From assembly GCA_022843605.1 (NCBI GenBank), contig JALHNI010000001.1, positions 105,920-169,919 of the forward strand: a stretch of 64,000 bases of DNA. Direction: 5' to 3'. The notes under the pieces were generated by a model. That model made no database searches and had not been told where the DNA came from. It was given only the letters and a program-made list of their open reading frames with translations. Each line of letters starts with the position of its first letter. Position 1 is the first letter of the stretch. The DNA comes from Bryobacter sp. GTDB lineage: Bacteria > Acidobacteriota > Terriglobia > Bryobacterales > Bryobacteraceae. The position numbers and the translations under genes were made by a program. Positions 8,663-16,517 of the stretch are shown here, piece by piece.

Positions 8663-8951
8663 TCAGATCCATGTCCCGCACTGCTTGGTGCGTCCGAGTG
8701 TGCTGAGGGCGCGGTGGTATTCGCTTCGATTCGAGCATGCAGAGGGCGAGGCCTTCGAAGGGGTCGGGGGAGGGTTTCTGGGCGATGCGGAGGCCTTCGG
8801 CGAGGGTGGGTGGCTGGATGTCTTCGAGAGGGTTCTGTTCGAGTTGGTCGTAATCGGCTTGGGACTCGAAGGGGAGAACGGTGAGTTGGGCGGCGAGGCC
8901 GTGTTTGAGGGAGTTGGGGCGGTGGGCCGCGATTTGCTTTTCGGTGGGCAT
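8663..8951 (-). pseudogene. Decayed remnant of a small acidobacterial hypothetical-protein family
   Basis: From ATG 8951 the minus strand reads MPTEKQIAAHRPNSLKHGLAAQLTVLP, written here as MPTEKQIAAHR then NSLKHGLAAQLTVLP, which resembles the start of a family that normally has an STGPRTPEGK-like stretch between these two parts; that stretch is absent. In another frame, just before the stop at 8663, SEYHRALSTLGRTKQ resembles the usual C-terminal helix of the same family. The middle is missing and the two ends are in different frames, so the gene is broken by deletions and at least one frameshift. The function of the intact family is unknown to me. Confidence 0.5.
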
Positions 8952-9111
8952 GGGCTCATCCGTATTCAGGGTCGCAGGCGGGGGGAAGGAATTTTGGGGA
9001 TGGATTTGGGGTGGGGGGGGATATTTTGATTTGGTGTGATCGGGTGGGGCGTGGACAGTGCTCGCGTCATTGGCTCTTCGAGTTAAGGCCGCGCGGGTGG
9101 TGATCAGTATG

Positions 9112-9150
9112 GTGGAAATCGGAGTGCGGGGGGCTGAGACCGATTTCCAC
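9112..9150. repeat. Perfect 11-bp inverted repeat upstream of the RAYT gene
   Basis: GTGGAAATCGG at 9112-9122 is mirrored by CCGATTTCCAC at 9140-9150 with a 17-nt G-rich loop. No T-run follows on either strand, so it is not a typical terminator. It lies about 230 bp before the RAYT transposase; such enzymes act on REP palindromes flanked by GTAG or GTGG-like tetranucleotides, so this may be a REP-like element. Only one copy was seen in the window. Confidence 0.5.
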
Positions 9151-9378
9151 GTTTAGCCCTCGCAGACGAGTGGCTTAGCCGGGGCGATCGGGGGAGTGCT
9201 GGCATGGGAGCGAGTTGGCGCCGTTAAACTTCTCGACTGGTCCGCCTAGTGCCTGACCGGGCTTCCCGGCGTCGCGGCCGCAGATCGTATTTGCCGCGTT
9301 TGTGGGGATCGGCTACCCGCGGAAGAGTTGAGAGCTTTGGCGGGCGGAATCCACTTATTGGTATGAGGGTAATTCTGA

Positions 9379-10137
9379 GTGCGACCGGCGCGTGATTTTG
9401 TTCCGGGTCAGCTTTACGGAGTGACGCAGCGGGGCAATCGAGGGCAGTGGGTGTACTGCGATGCCGAGGATTTTTCGAAGGCGCTGGACTTGACGTCACT
9501 TTATGCCGGGCGGCACGGGGTGCGGGTGCATGGTTGGTGCCTGATGCAGAATCATGGGCACTGGATTTTCGAGGCGGCTTCGGAGACTTCGATCTCGGAC
9601 ATGATGCGGGATATGCAGAGTCGTTACTCGCGGTATTTGAATCGGAAGTATGCGAAGGAGCCTTGGCGATTGATGGGCCCGTTGGGGAGGAAGCGGAAGG
9701 GGCGGAGTTACTCGCGTTACTTACGGGCGGGGCCCGTTAATTGGACGCCTCGCTTTGATGCGCAGTTTTTGGATGGGGTGGGGTTTCGGTCGTTTTTGCG
9801 GTATGTGGAACTGAATCCGGTGCGGGCGGGGTTGGTGAAGAGGGCGGAGCGGTGGTGGTGGTCGAGCGCGCGGTCGCATTTTGACGGGTCGGATTACCGG
9901 GGGTTGTTGTGCCTGGATCAGTGGCGGGGATTGTTTGGGGACTTGTCGCTGGAGGCGGCGGGGGCGGCTTGGAAGGATTTCGTGCAGGCTCCTGGCGAGG
10001 AGGCGGCGGCGAATGCGGTGCGGGTGCGGGGGATGCGGACGGCGGGGTCGGTGCATAACCGGGTGCAGTGGTTGGCGCCTGCGGCTATGGACTCGGTGGG
10101 TGGGTTGGCGAGCGGGGCGGGGTCGCCGCCGGTTTAG
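9379..10137 (+). CDS. REP-associated tyrosine transposase (RAYT, Y1/IS200-like)
   Basis: A 252-residue Y1-type HUH transposase. The HUH metal motif is NHGHWIF near residues 57-63, and the catalytic tyrosine region is MQSRYSRYLNRKY near residues 76-88. VELNPVRAGLV, typical of the RAYT and IS200-like group, follows near residue 155. It starts at GTG 9379. RAYTs are usually single-copy domesticated enzymes that mobilise or maintain REP palindromes rather than self-transposing. The last 60 residues are low-complexity and Ala/Gly-rich. It stands alone between a decayed gene and the PadR promoter. Confidence 0.85.
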   Translation: MRPARDFVPGQLYGVTQRGNRGQWVYCDAEDFSKALDLTSLYAGRHGVRVHGWCLMQNHGHWIFEAASETSISDMMRDMQSRYSRYLNRKYAKEPWRLMGPLGRKRKGRSYSRYLRAGPVNWTPRFDAQFLDGVGFRSFLRYVELNPVRAGLVKRAERWWWSSARSHFDGSDYRGLLCLDQWRGLFGDLSLEAAGAAWKDFVQAPGEEAAANAVRVRGMRTAGSVHNRVQWLAPAAMDSVGGLASGAGSPPV

Positions 10138-10530
10138 GGGCGGGCTTTGGCGTCGTTGTCGCTGGCCTGGTGAGTTTGCTCCGTTTCCCCTCATTTGTGC
10201 GTCGCTTACTGCCGGTCAGCCGATCGGAGGTCCCCGTTTGTGGTGTTGCAATCTTCTTCAGTTGGGGATTTCGTTTCCCGAATTAACCCTGGCACCAGGG
10301 CACCGGCACCAGGGCACCCCACCAGGGCACCTTTCCAGTATGAGACCTGTCCGGCCTACCCCCAGCTCGCTCTCTGTCGGCGTCAGGGGCGCGCGGTTCC
10401 CGACAACTGTGGAAATCTTCGAATTCCAAACACAGTGATATGTGGGCTCGCTATGGGGTCCAGCATCGGTGTCGACTCACGTTATGGCGTTTCGATTACC
10501 CAAGTCCTCTAGCTTTTGTTTTGCCCAGGC
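10138..10530. other. Non-coding stretch between RAYT and PadR
   Basis: No gene is supported. It holds three copies of an 11-bp direct repeat (10294-10331) and a weak imperfect hairpin around 10407-10435. The short open frames crossing it have no recognisable features. Confidence 0.55.
10294..10331. repeat. Three direct copies of ACCAGGGCACC
   Basis: Exact copies lie at 10294-10304, 10308-10318 and 10321-10331, spaced 14 and 13 bp apart. There are too few copies, with spacers of only 2-3 bp, for a CRISPR array. They may be slippage products or a repeat end associated with the nearby transposase. Confidence 0.7.
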
Positions 10531-10558
10531 TTGACGGATGCTCAGTTGTCTGTATAAT
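10531..10558 (+). promoter_or_regulatory. Sigma-70-type promoter of padR
   Basis: TTGACG at 10531-10536 and TATAAT at 10553-10558 are separated by 16 bp, the best promoter match in the window. Transcription would begin about 10565, leaving only about 7 nt before the ATG at 10572 and no room for a Shine-Dalgarno sequence. Confidence 0.72.
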
Positions 10559-10571
10559 GAGACCACTGAGT

Positions 10572-10904
10572 ATGGCAAAAGTTGATTCTTTGCAAGGTTC
10601 GTTGGATTTGATGGTGCTGAAGATTCTGTCGCGGCGGCCAGGGTTGCATGGGTACGCGATTATGGCGGCGATTCAGGGGATGTCGGAGGAGGTTTTGCGG
10701 GTGGAGGAGGGGTCCTTGTATCCAGCGCTGCACCGGATGGAGGAGGCGGGGTACATCAAGGCGGAGTGGGTGATCAAGAAAGAGACGGGGCGGCGGGCGC
10801 GGATCTATGAGGTGACGGCGACGGGGAAGGCGCAGTTGGCGACGGAAGAGTCGCGTTGGGAGTCGGTGACGGCGGCGGTGAATCGTGTGCTGAGGAGCGC
10901 GTGA
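10572..10904 (+). CDS. PadR family transcriptional regulator
   Basis: A 110-residue PadR-type winged-helix repressor. The sequence DSLQGSLDLMVLKIL, then HGYAIMAAIQ, VEEGSLYPALHRMEEAGYI and a wing with RRARIYEVTATGKAQL, is the complete domain. The start at ATG 10572 is placed just after the promoter; an in-frame ATG at 10557 lies inside the -10 box and can be excluded. The ADOP permease starts 2 bp after its stop, so the two form an operon. PadR proteins next to such permeases usually respond to small toxic compounds and repress their own operon; no operator was identified. Confidence 0.93.
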   Translation: MAKVDSLQGSLDLMVLKILSRRPGLHGYAIMAAIQGMSEEVLRVEEGSLYPALHRMEEAGYIKAEWVIKKETGRRARIYEVTATGKAQLATEESRWESVTAAVNRVLRSA

Positions 10905-10906
10905 AG

Positions 10907-13570
10907 ATGTCCTGGTGGCGACGGGTGCGGAATTTGTTTCGGGCGGAGCGGGTGAATCGCGAGTTGGATGAGGAGTTGGCGGCGCACCTGGACGAGGCGG
11001 TGGCGCAGGGACGGGACCCGGAGGAGGCGCGGCGGGCGTTGGGGTCGCCGTTGCGGTGGCGGGAGGAGAGCCGGGAGTTCCGGTTGGTGACGTGGGTGGA
11101 ATCGCTGCGGGCGGACGTGATATTCGGGGGCCGTCAGTTGGTGAAGAACCGGACGGCGTCGGTGGCGGCGATCCTGTCGCTGGGGTTGGCGATGGGGGCG
11201 TGTGTGGCGACCTTTCGCCTGGTGGATGCGTTGTTGCTGCGGCCTTTGCCGGTGGCCTCGCCGGAGCGGCTGTTTTATCTGGCGGTGGAGAATCGGACGC
11301 CGGAGGGTGAAATCGAGTTGGTCGATAGCTATGAATACCCGACGTTCCGAAAGCTGCGGGCCGCAGTGCGCGGCCAAGCGGAGGCGATGGCGATTTCTCG
11401 TGCGGGCCGGATCGGCTTGACGTTCGGAGGGGACGCGGAGTTTGAGAGGGCGTACCGGCAATTCGTTTCGGGATGGACGATGGGGGCCTTGGGATTGAAA
11501 CCGGCGCTGGGCCGTATTCTGACCGAGGCCGACGACGTGAAGCCCGGTGGGCATCCGTATGCGGTGATCTCGCACGATTACTGGACACGCCGCTTTGGGC
11601 GGGATGAGAAGGCGGTGGGGCGGACATTCCGGTCCGGCAAAGATTTGTACCAGATTGTGGGGGTGCTGGAGGAGGGATTCACGGGAACGGAGACGGGAAC
11701 GCTGACGGACATCTACACGCCGATGATGATGAATGCGGAAGCGATCGAGAACGAGAACTGGAGCTGGTTTCGGACGTGGGTGCAGTTGAAGCCGGGTGCG
11801 GACGCGGAGCAGGTGAGGCAGCGGTTGCGAGCGGCGACACTGGAACCACGGCGGGAAAAGGTGAAGCAGTGGTGGAGTTCGTCGACGCCGCGGGAGCGGG
11901 TGGAGCAGTATCTGACGGCGGAGGTGAAAATGCTGCCGGCGGCGACGGGGGTGTCGGGGATGCAAAAGACATACCGGAAGTCGATGGGGATTCTGGCGGT
12001 GTTGGTGGGATTGGTGTTGTTGATTGCATGCGCCAATGTGGCGAATCTGATGACGGCGCAGGCGTCGGCGCGGGCGCGAGAGATGGCGCTGCGGATTTCG
12101 ATTGGGGCGGGGCGGGGAAGGCTGCGGCAACTGGTGATGGCGGAGAGCGGGTTGATGGCGGCGGCGGCGACGGTGCTGGGGGCGGGGTTTGCGTGGTGGT
12201 CCGCGCCGTATGTGGTGAGTTTGATCAATCCGCCGGACAATCCGGCGCGGCTGGCGCTGCCGGCGGACTGGCGGGTGGCGGGCTTCACGATGGGGTTGGC
12301 GGTGTTGGTGGCCGTGCTGTTCGGAATGGTGCCGGCTTGGTGGGCGTCGCGGGTGAAACCGGCGAGCGCGCTGAAGGGTGGCGAGGATCCGCGAGGGCGG
12401 CGGCGGCTGATGCATGCCTTGGTGGCAGTGCAGGTGGCGTTCGGTTTTCTGGTGCATTTCGTCGCGGGATTGTTTCTGTCGAGCTTCGACCGGCTGACGA
12501 CGCAATCGACGGGGTTTGTGGCGGAGAGATTGTTGGTGCTGGAGGCGGTGTCGACGGAGAAGCAGCCGCCTGCCTACTGGCGCCAAGTGGCGGAGGGGTT
12601 GCGGGCCGTGAATGGGGTGGAAGCGGTGGGCGTGAGCAGTTGGGCGTTGATGGGCGGGAACTCATGGCGGACGGGAGTGTCCGTGAATGGGGAACCGCCG
12701 CGCGAGGAACCGAGCCCTTATTTTCTGGAGGTTTCACCGGGCTGGTTTGACGCCATGAAGATTCCGCGGTTGGCGGGGCGCGAGTTTCGCGAGGCGGATG
12801 TCGATCCGGAAGTGGCGGTGGTGAACGAGGCGTTCGCGAAGCGGTACTTTGGTGGGCAGAATCCGGTGGGGAAGAGCTTTGAGCGTTTGGAGGGTGGCGA
12901 GACGCGGGATCGGATGCAGATTGTAGGGTATGTGCGTGATGCGCGATACCGTGACATGCGCGAGCCGATGCGTCCGACAGTGTTTACGCCCTTTCGCGCG
13001 ATGAAAGACGGCAAGCCGGAAGGGAAGGATTGGGCCTCATTCCTGGTGCGGACGCGAGGTGAGGATCCGCTGGCGATGGCGGGGGCGTTGCGCCGGGCGG
13101 TGCCGCAGATCCGGCCCGAGTTCCGAGTGGCGAATGTGAGCACGCAGGAAGAGTTGGTGAAGCGGCACACGGTGCGGGAGAGGGTGCTGGCAATGCTGTC
13201 CTTGTTCTTTGCGGGCGTGGCGCTGTTGCTGGCGGGGGTGGGGCTGTACGGGGTGCTGGACTATTCGGTGCTGCAGCGCCGGCGGGAGATCGGGATCCGG
13301 TTGGCGCTGGGGGCGCGGGCGGACGATATCGCATGGCGGGTGACGGCGGAGGTGTTCGGGATGCTGGCGGTGGGCGCGGCGGCGGGGTTGGGGTTGGGGA
13401 TGGCTTCGGAGCGGTATGTGGAGTCGTTGCTGTTCGGGGTGAAGGCGACGGATTGGTCGATGGTGGCGTGGCCAGCAGGAACGATTGTGACGGTGGCGCT
13501 GTTGGCGGCTTTGCCACCGGTATTGCGGGCGGTGCGGATTGATCCTGCGGCGATGTTGCGGGCGGAGTAG
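10907..13570 (+). CDS. MacB-like ABC transporter permease, ADOP family
   Basis: An 887-residue membrane protein of the acidobacterial duplicated orphan permease (ADOP) type. It begins with the ADOP prefix region (RNLFRAERVNRELDEELAAH), followed by a MacB periplasmic core domain and FtsX domain, then a second core and FtsX domain ending near residue 880. GAGRGRLRQLVMAESGL and the C-terminal RRREIGIRLALGAR are the FtsX coupling segments. No ATPase gene is adjacent, which is normal for this family. The start at 10907 follows the PadR stop by 2 bp; a GTG further upstream lies inside padR. The substrate is unknown; export of lipophilic or peptide compounds is the usual guess. Confidence 0.92.
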   Translation: MSWWRRVRNLFRAERVNRELDEELAAHLDEAVAQGRDPEEARRALGSPLRWREESREFRLVTWVESLRADVIFGGRQLVKNRTASVAAILSLGLAMGACVATFRLVDALLLRPLPVASPERLFYLAVENRTPEGEIELVDSYEYPTFRKLRAAVRGQAEAMAISRAGRIGLTFGGDAEFERAYRQFVSGWTMGALGLKPALGRILTEADDVKPGGHPYAVISHDYWTRRFGRDEKAVGRTFRSGKDLYQIVGVLEEGFTGTETGTLTDIYTPMMMNAEAIENENWSWFRTWVQLKPGADAEQVRQRLRAATLEPRREKVKQWWSSSTPRERVEQYLTAEVKMLPAATGVSGMQKTYRKSMGILAVLVGLVLLIACANVANLMTAQASARAREMALRISIGAGRGRLRQLVMAESGLMAAAATVLGAGFAWWSAPYVVSLINPPDNPARLALPADWRVAGFTMGLAVLVAVLFGMVPAWWASRVKPASALKGGEDPRGRRRLMHALVAVQVAFGFLVHFVAGLFLSSFDRLTTQSTGFVAERLLVLEAVSTEKQPPAYWRQVAEGLRAVNGVEAVGVSSWALMGGNSWRTGVSVNGEPPREEPSPYFLEVSPGWFDAMKIPRLAGREFREADVDPEVAVVNEAFAKRYFGGQNPVGKSFERLEGGETRDRMQIVGYVRDARYRDMREPMRPTVFTPFRAMKDGKPEGKDWASFLVRTRGEDPLAMAGALRRAVPQIRPEFRVANVSTQEELVKRHTVRERVLAMLSLFFAGVALLLAGVGLYGVLDYSVLQRRREIGIRLALGARADDIAWRVTAEVFGMLAVGAAAGLGLGMASERYVESLLFGVKATDWSMVAWPAGTIVTVALLAALPPVLRAVRIDPAAMLRAE

Positions 13571-13594
13571 CGGGCAGTAGGCCCGCCTGATTCT

Positions 13595-14635
13595 TTAAGG
13601 GATGATGGCGGTTTTCATGTGGCCGTTGTGGCTCATGAGGTGTTTGAAGACTTCGAGGAGGTTCTGGAGGGGCTCTTCGCGGTTGACGAAGTCGAAGGCG
13701 GTGATGTCGCCGCGGGAGACGGCGTTGAGAGCTCGCTGAATGAGGGTGGGCGTGTGGTGGAAGCTCGCCTTGAGGGTGATCTCGGAGTAGTGGAGGCGGT
13801 TGGTGTCGAGCGAGATGGTGGTGTCGTTCGGGCAGCCGCCAAAGAGATTGACGGTGCCGCCACGGCGGACCATGCTGACTGATTCCTGCCAGGTTTGGGG
13901 TTTGCCGACGGCTTCGATGACAATATCGGCACCGTGGCCGCCGGTTTTCGAGCGGACTTCGCTGACGACGTCGCGGGTGTCGGCGGTGGAGATGACTTCC
14001 TGGGCTCCCATGCGCAGGGCCCGGTCAAGCTGGGTTTTGCGGCGGCCGACGGCGATGACGCGCGCGCCGAGGAGTCCGGCGATGCGGACGAACATGAGAC
14101 CGATGGGGCCGAGGCCGATGACGGCGACGTTGTCGCCAGCGCTGATGGAGGAGTCCTCAATGCCTTTGAGGACGCAGGCGAGCGGCTCAATGAGGGCGGC
14201 ATCCGGATAGGTGACATGAGGAGGGATCTCGTACATGTTCTTCTGGACGATGCGGGCGGGAATGCGGATGTACTCCGCATAGGCGCCATTATTGAACAAC
14301 AGATTTTCGCAAAGGTTCTCCGACTTGCGCCGGCAATAGAGGCATTCGCCGCAAGGAGCGGAATTGGCCGCGACCACCCGCTGACCCACGTGAAAGTTGT
14401 CGACATCGGAACCGACGGCGACAATGTCACCGGACAATTCGTGGCCAAACAAGGCCGGCGGGACGATCATGCGCGCGTGGTAGCCCCGACGAAAAACTTT
14501 TACGTCAGTGCCACACGTCAGCGCCGCCCGGACGCGGACCAAGACATCACCTGGACCTATTGCAGGAACCTCAACCGGCTCGATCTCTACGTGTTCTTTC
14601 CCGTAGAGAACGGCCGCGAGCATTCTTACGCTCAC
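13595..14635 (-). CDS. Zinc-dependent medium-chain dehydrogenase
   Basis: A 346-residue medium-chain dehydrogenase/reductase of the threonine/sorbitol dehydrogenase group. It has the catalytic zinc ligands CGTDVK and GHE, the structural zinc lobe CGECLYCRRKSENLC, and the Rossmann motif IGLGPIGL near residue 175. I use GTG 14635, which has AGGGTGG about 6 nt upstream; ATG 14623 is a possible alternative. It is a paralogue of the neighbouring gene at 14777-15835 but separated from it by 141 bp with a strong hairpin, so it may be transcribed on its own. The substrate is unknown; the location suggests a link to hopanoid side-chain chemistry. Confidence 0.88.
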   Translation of the reverse strand: MSVRMLAAVLYGKEHVEIEPVEVPAIGPGDVLVRVRAALTCGTDVKVFRRGYHARMIVPPALFGHELSGDIVAVGSDVDNFHVGQRVVAANSAPCGECLYCRRKSENLCENLLFNNGAYAEYIRIPARIVQKNMYEIPPHVTYPDAALIEPLACVLKGIEDSSISAGDNVAVIGLGPIGLMFVRIAGLLGARVIAVGRRKTQLDRALRMGAQEVISTADTRDVVSEVRSKTGGHGADIVIEAVGKPQTWQESVSMVRRGGTVNLFGGCPNDTTISLDTNRLHYSEITLKASFHHTPTLIQRALNAVSRGDITAFDFVNREEPLQNLLEVFKHLMSHNGHMKTAIIP

Positions 14636-14729
14636 TCGTAACCACCCTTCAGCAACACCAGTACCAACACCCCAGTATACCTATTCCTATCAGTCCATTG
14701 CCGACTGTCTCGCGAATTGCGCTCCGGTC

Positions 14730-14757
14730 TCTGCCACCGCCAGGTGGCAGATTTTTC
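14730..14757 (+). terminator. Hairpin between the two dehydrogenase genes
   Basis: TCTGCCACC (14730-14738) pairs perfectly with GGTGGCAGA (14743-14751) around a GCCA loop. On the + strand it is followed by a T-run (14752-14756), the form of an intrinsic terminator, although both flanking genes are on the minus strand. On the minus strand it lies 26 bp after the end of the 14777-15835 gene without a T-run, so it might protect the 3' end of that mRNA. Confidence 0.5.
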
Positions 14758-14776
14758 TACAGCAACATCCATGGAC

Positions 14777-15835
14777 TTAGATGATCCCTTTCTGGGGCTC
14801 AACGAGGATCTTCAAAGAGTGATCGTCAGGATGGAGCGCTCGCTCCATACCGTCGTGAAAACCGGAGAGGGGGACCCGGTGCGAGATGAGACGTTCGACG
14901 GGGAGGCGGCCTGAAAAGATCAGGTGGGCCGACTCGCGCTGCAAATCGACGTCGGCGCTGTAAGAACCGCAAATCATTCGTTCGTCCTTACAGATGTCGG
15001 CACCGGCCAACTCGATTCGTTCCTTCTCAGAAGTCTGCGCAAAGAGCACGATGCGGGCTCCGGGACGGGTGGCGCGAACGGCCTGTTCGACGATGCCAGG
15101 CGCGGAGACGGCGACAAACACGAGGTCGGCGCCGCGGCCCTGGGAGCGCTGACGGGTGATTTCTGGCAGGTGGATTTGGCGGGGATCGTAGGCTTCGGCC
15201 GCGCCGAGTTCGAGGGCGAGGGCGCGGCGGGAGGCGGAAAGGTCGGTGGCGATGACGTGAGCGCCGGCCTGTTGAAGGAGCATCGTGAATTTCAGCCCAA
15301 TCGGACCCTGGCCCATGACAACCACTACGTCTCCAGCGCGGGGAGCGGATTGAACGACGGCTTTGAGGCAGGTGTTGAGTGGTTCGATGAGGCTGGCGGC
15401 GGCAAAGCTGACGCCGGCGGGAATTTTTTCGACGCCGCGTTCGACAATCCAGTCCATGATGCGGATGTATTGGGCGAAACCGCCGCCGGCAGGTTCGAAA
15501 CCGGCCGTTATGCCGACGCGCTTATACACGGGGCATTGAGCATAAAGTTTTCGTTCGCAGTAGAAGCAGTGGCTGCAGGGAATGTGATGGAAGGCGACGA
15601 CGGCATCGCCGGGGGCGAATTTGGTGACGCCGGCACCGGCGGCGACGACGATTCCGGCCGTTTCATGGCCGTAGATGCGGGGGCCGGCAAGGAGATCGTA
15701 TTCAATCTTCTTGAGATCGGTGTGGCAGATGCCGCAGGCTTCGACGCGGACGAGGAGTTCCCCCGGCCCGATTTCAGGGGTGGGGACTTCCTGGACTTCG
15801 ACGTTTTGTTGGCCGGTGTAGACAGCGGCGAGCAT
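14777..15835 (-). CDS. Zinc-dependent dehydrogenase in the hopanoid operon
   Basis: A 352-residue medium-chain zinc dehydrogenase. Visible motifs are CGICHTDLKK and GHETAG (catalytic zinc), IPCSHCFYCERKLYAQC (structural zinc) and MGQGPIGLKF (nucleotide binding). I start it at ATG 15835; a much longer frame runs upstream but overlaps the hpnG gene. It follows hpnG by 13 bp on the same strand, so it is the last gene of the ispH-shc-hpnA-hpnG run. HpnG releases ribosylhopane, whose open-chain aldehyde must be reduced to give bacteriohopanetetrol; this reductase-type enzyme is well placed to do that. That role is inference from position only. Confidence 0.86.
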   Translation of the reverse strand: MLAAVYTGQQNVEVQEVPTPEIGPGELLVRVEACGICHTDLKKIEYDLLAGPRIYGHETAGIVVAAGAGVTKFAPGDAVVAFHHIPCSHCFYCERKLYAQCPVYKRVGITAGFEPAGGGFAQYIRIMDWIVERGVEKIPAGVSFAAASLIEPLNTCLKAVVQSAPRAGDVVVVMGQGPIGLKFTMLLQQAGAHVIATDLSASRRALALELGAAEAYDPRQIHLPEITRQRSQGRGADLVFVAVSAPGIVEQAVRATRPGARIVLFAQTSEKERIELAGADICKDERMICGSYSADVDLQRESAHLIFSGRLPVERLISHRVPLSGFHDGMERALHPDDHSLKILVEPQKGII

Positions 15836-15848
15836 GCGACGGGGGATG

Positions 15849-16517
15849 TCAGAAACGGCAGTCGGCAAGAAAGCCTCCGAGGGATTGGGCCGCCATCTTC
15901 GTTTGCCGCTGCAGGGCGGAGATGGCTGGAATGAGGGTGAAGGGACGGGCCAGGATGGCGAGGGCGATGCGGCCCTTGGCGAAGCGGCCATCGGCGGTGC
16001 GGTAGCGATTGAAGTCGAGGGGCAGAGATTGCTGGGCGGTATCGGAGACGCACTTGATGCAGGCGAAGTTGACGCCCTGACGGTGGGCGGCGGCGCGGAC
16101 GGCGGCGCTCTCCATTTCGACGGCGAGGCCTTGGGGGGAGAGGGCTTGTTTTTCGGCGGCGGTGGAGGCGACACGATCCTGGGAGACGATGGGGCCGCTG
16201 CGGTAGGGCGGGGCGGTGCGCGGCTGATGGCCGGCGGGGTCGATGACGATTTCGTTGAGGGTGAGGCTGGGGGAGAGTGCGCCGCAGGTGCCGGTGGAGA
16301 TGAGGAGGTCAATGGGGCCGGACTGGAGAACGGCATCGGCGGCGCGAGCGGCGGCGCGAAAGCCTGGTCCAAAGGCGGCGAGGCGAACCTGGTCACCGGA
16401 GTGGGTTTCGCCGTGGACGGCTTGCTTACTCAAAGGAGAGCGGCTTTCGCAGCGGGCGAGACGCTGGGCGTAGGGCTCTAGTTCGTAGGGGTCAGCGGCG
16501 ACGATGCCGAGGGTCAT
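15849..16517 (-). CDS. hpnG: HpnG-like adenosylhopane nucleosidase / phosphorylase
   Basis: A 222-residue member of the PNP/UDP phosphorylase superfamily. STGTCGALSPSL is the glycine-rich phosphate or ribose loop, and LAVEMESAAVRAAA contains the EMES-type purine/ribose-binding motif near residues 125-140. In hopanoid operons this protein (HpnG) removes adenine from adenosylhopane to give ribosylhopane. I start it at ATG 16517, which overlaps the stop of hpnA by 4 bp; longer frames upstream lie inside hpnA. Neighbours hpnA and squalene-hopene cyclase support the assignment over MTA/SAH nucleosidase. The hpnH gene that makes adenosylhopane is not in the window. Confidence 0.85.
   Translation of the reverse strand: MTLGIVAADPYELEPYAQRLARCESRSPLSKQAVHGETHSGDQVRLAAFGPGFRAAARAADAVLQSGPIDLLISTGTCGALSPSLTLNEIVIDPAGHQPRTAPPYRSGPIVSQDRVASTAAEKQALSPQGLAVEMESAAVRAAAHRQGVNFACIKCVSDTAQQSLPLDFNRYRTADGRFAKGRIALAILARPFTLIPAISALQRQTKMAAQSLGGFLADCRF

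Larger units (their letters stand above)
8322..9378. other. About 1 kb gene-poor stretch upstream of the RAYT gene
   Basis: No intact gene is supported here. It contains the decayed gene at 8663-8951 and the palindrome at 9112-9150, described separately. The stretch 8690-9030 is strongly G-skewed on the + strand. The short open frames in it have no signals or family resemblance. The region has the look of a site of past insertion and decay. Confidence 0.6.

Noticed and set aside
10294..10331. CRISPR array
   Set aside because: Only three 11-bp units with 2-3 bp between them; no spacers and no cas genes.
15836..16396. N-terminal extension of the dehydrogenase at 14777
   Set aside because: The extension is Pro/Ser-rich and lies inside hpnG in another frame; the MDR domain begins at 15835.
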